DNA from: Symbiodinium natans
Lineage: Eukaryota; Sar; Dinophyceae; Suessiales; Symbiodiniaceae
Length of the DNA stretch: 64,000 nt
Direction: 5' to 3'
Assembly: GCA_905221605.1 (NCBI GenBank)
Contig: CAJNDS010002252.1
Coordinates: 483,680 to 547,679 of the forward strand
Part shown: one piece after another, positions 63,838 through 64,000 of the stretch
Numbering within the stretch: the first letter of the stretch is position 1
How the letters are laid out: every line of letters starts with the position of its first letter
Position numbers and translations under genes: made by a program
The notes under the pieces: generated by a model
Databases searched by the model: none
What the model was told of the DNA's origin: nothing
The model's input: only the letters and a program-made list of their open reading frames with translations

Positions 63838-64000
63838 CGTCGCACAAACCTTCGTGGGCATGGGCGCAACCTTCGTGGGCATGGGCACAAACCTTCGTGG
63901 GCATAGGCACGCTGTGCCTATGCCGACCAAAGTTTGTGCCTGTGCTCACGAATGGCACAAACCTTTGTGGGCACAGGCACGGTGTGCCTATGCCCGCGAA
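63838..64000. repeat. Minisatellite with direct and inverted copies, running off the window
   Basis: The unit around AACCTTCGTGGGCATGGGCA appears about four times direct and twice inverted (TGTGCCTATGCC, GTTTGTGCC). It can form hairpins and continues beyond 64000. Confidence 0.9.

Noticed and set aside
1-64000. Chromosome end or true telomere
   Set aside because: Arrays are short, occur in both orientations throughout, and are separated by unique coding pieces; no terminal array is present.

Overview
This is nuclear DNA of a eukaryote, most likely a dinoflagellate. The window is saturated with the 7-base telomere-type repeat TTTAGGG/CCCTAAA in both orientations. The only recognisable protein family is a pentatricopeptide (PPR) type with helix-A text such as ITYNxAISACEKGG, which dominates dinoflagellate PPR genes. 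There is no rRNA, tRNA, spliced leader, CRISPR or bacterial-style operon. Long open frames are almost all translations of simple repeats. The genus cannot be told from the sequence.

The main result is a split PPR gene on the + strand. Between about 18.0 and 55.1 kb I find more than 40 very short exons (about 20-90 nt), roughly 0.4-2 kb apart. They alternate between the first half (helix A, ending AxxSAC) and the second half (W..ALxLLxEM) of a 35-residue PPR motif. When neighbouring exons are joined at an AG acceptor, the register continues to the residue at most junctions. Examples are 19.35>19.6>21.6, 26.4>27.5>29.05, 36.17>37.0>37.8>39.5>40.5>40.9>41.8>43.0, 45.6>46.6>47.6>48.5>49.7 and 51.1>51.7>52.2 kb. 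Most donors are not GT but GC, with a shared start close to GCNSCTNGG; a few are GA or GT. About 22-25 PPR motifs are present. Neither end of the gene is defined here.

The introns usually carry (TTTAGGG)n soon after the donor and (CCCTAAA)n shortly before the acceptor. The telomeric arrays therefore act like terminal inverted repeats of the introns and could pair in the pre-mRNA. Other intron content is variant arrays (CTTAGGG, TTTAGGGG, CCCCTAAA, GCTTGGGT), microsatellites including a 0.77-kb GT/GC tract at 30.1-30.85 kb, minisatellites, and at least eight families of short palindromic MITE-like elements of about 80-170 bp. Several elements are nested or split, and one at 33.5 kb is interrupted by a telomeric array.

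Layout: 0-17.9 kb, repeats, nested MITEs and a lysine-rich coding remnant at 9.7-10.3 kb; 18-55 kb, the PPR gene, with a separate coiled-coil exon pair at 27.8-28.1 kb inside one PPR intron; 55-64 kb, weaker PPR-like pieces, a 30-bp minisatellite at 60.2-60.55 kb, further MITEs and a terminal inverted minisatellite. All exon calls were made by eye from motif register; no transcript data were available.
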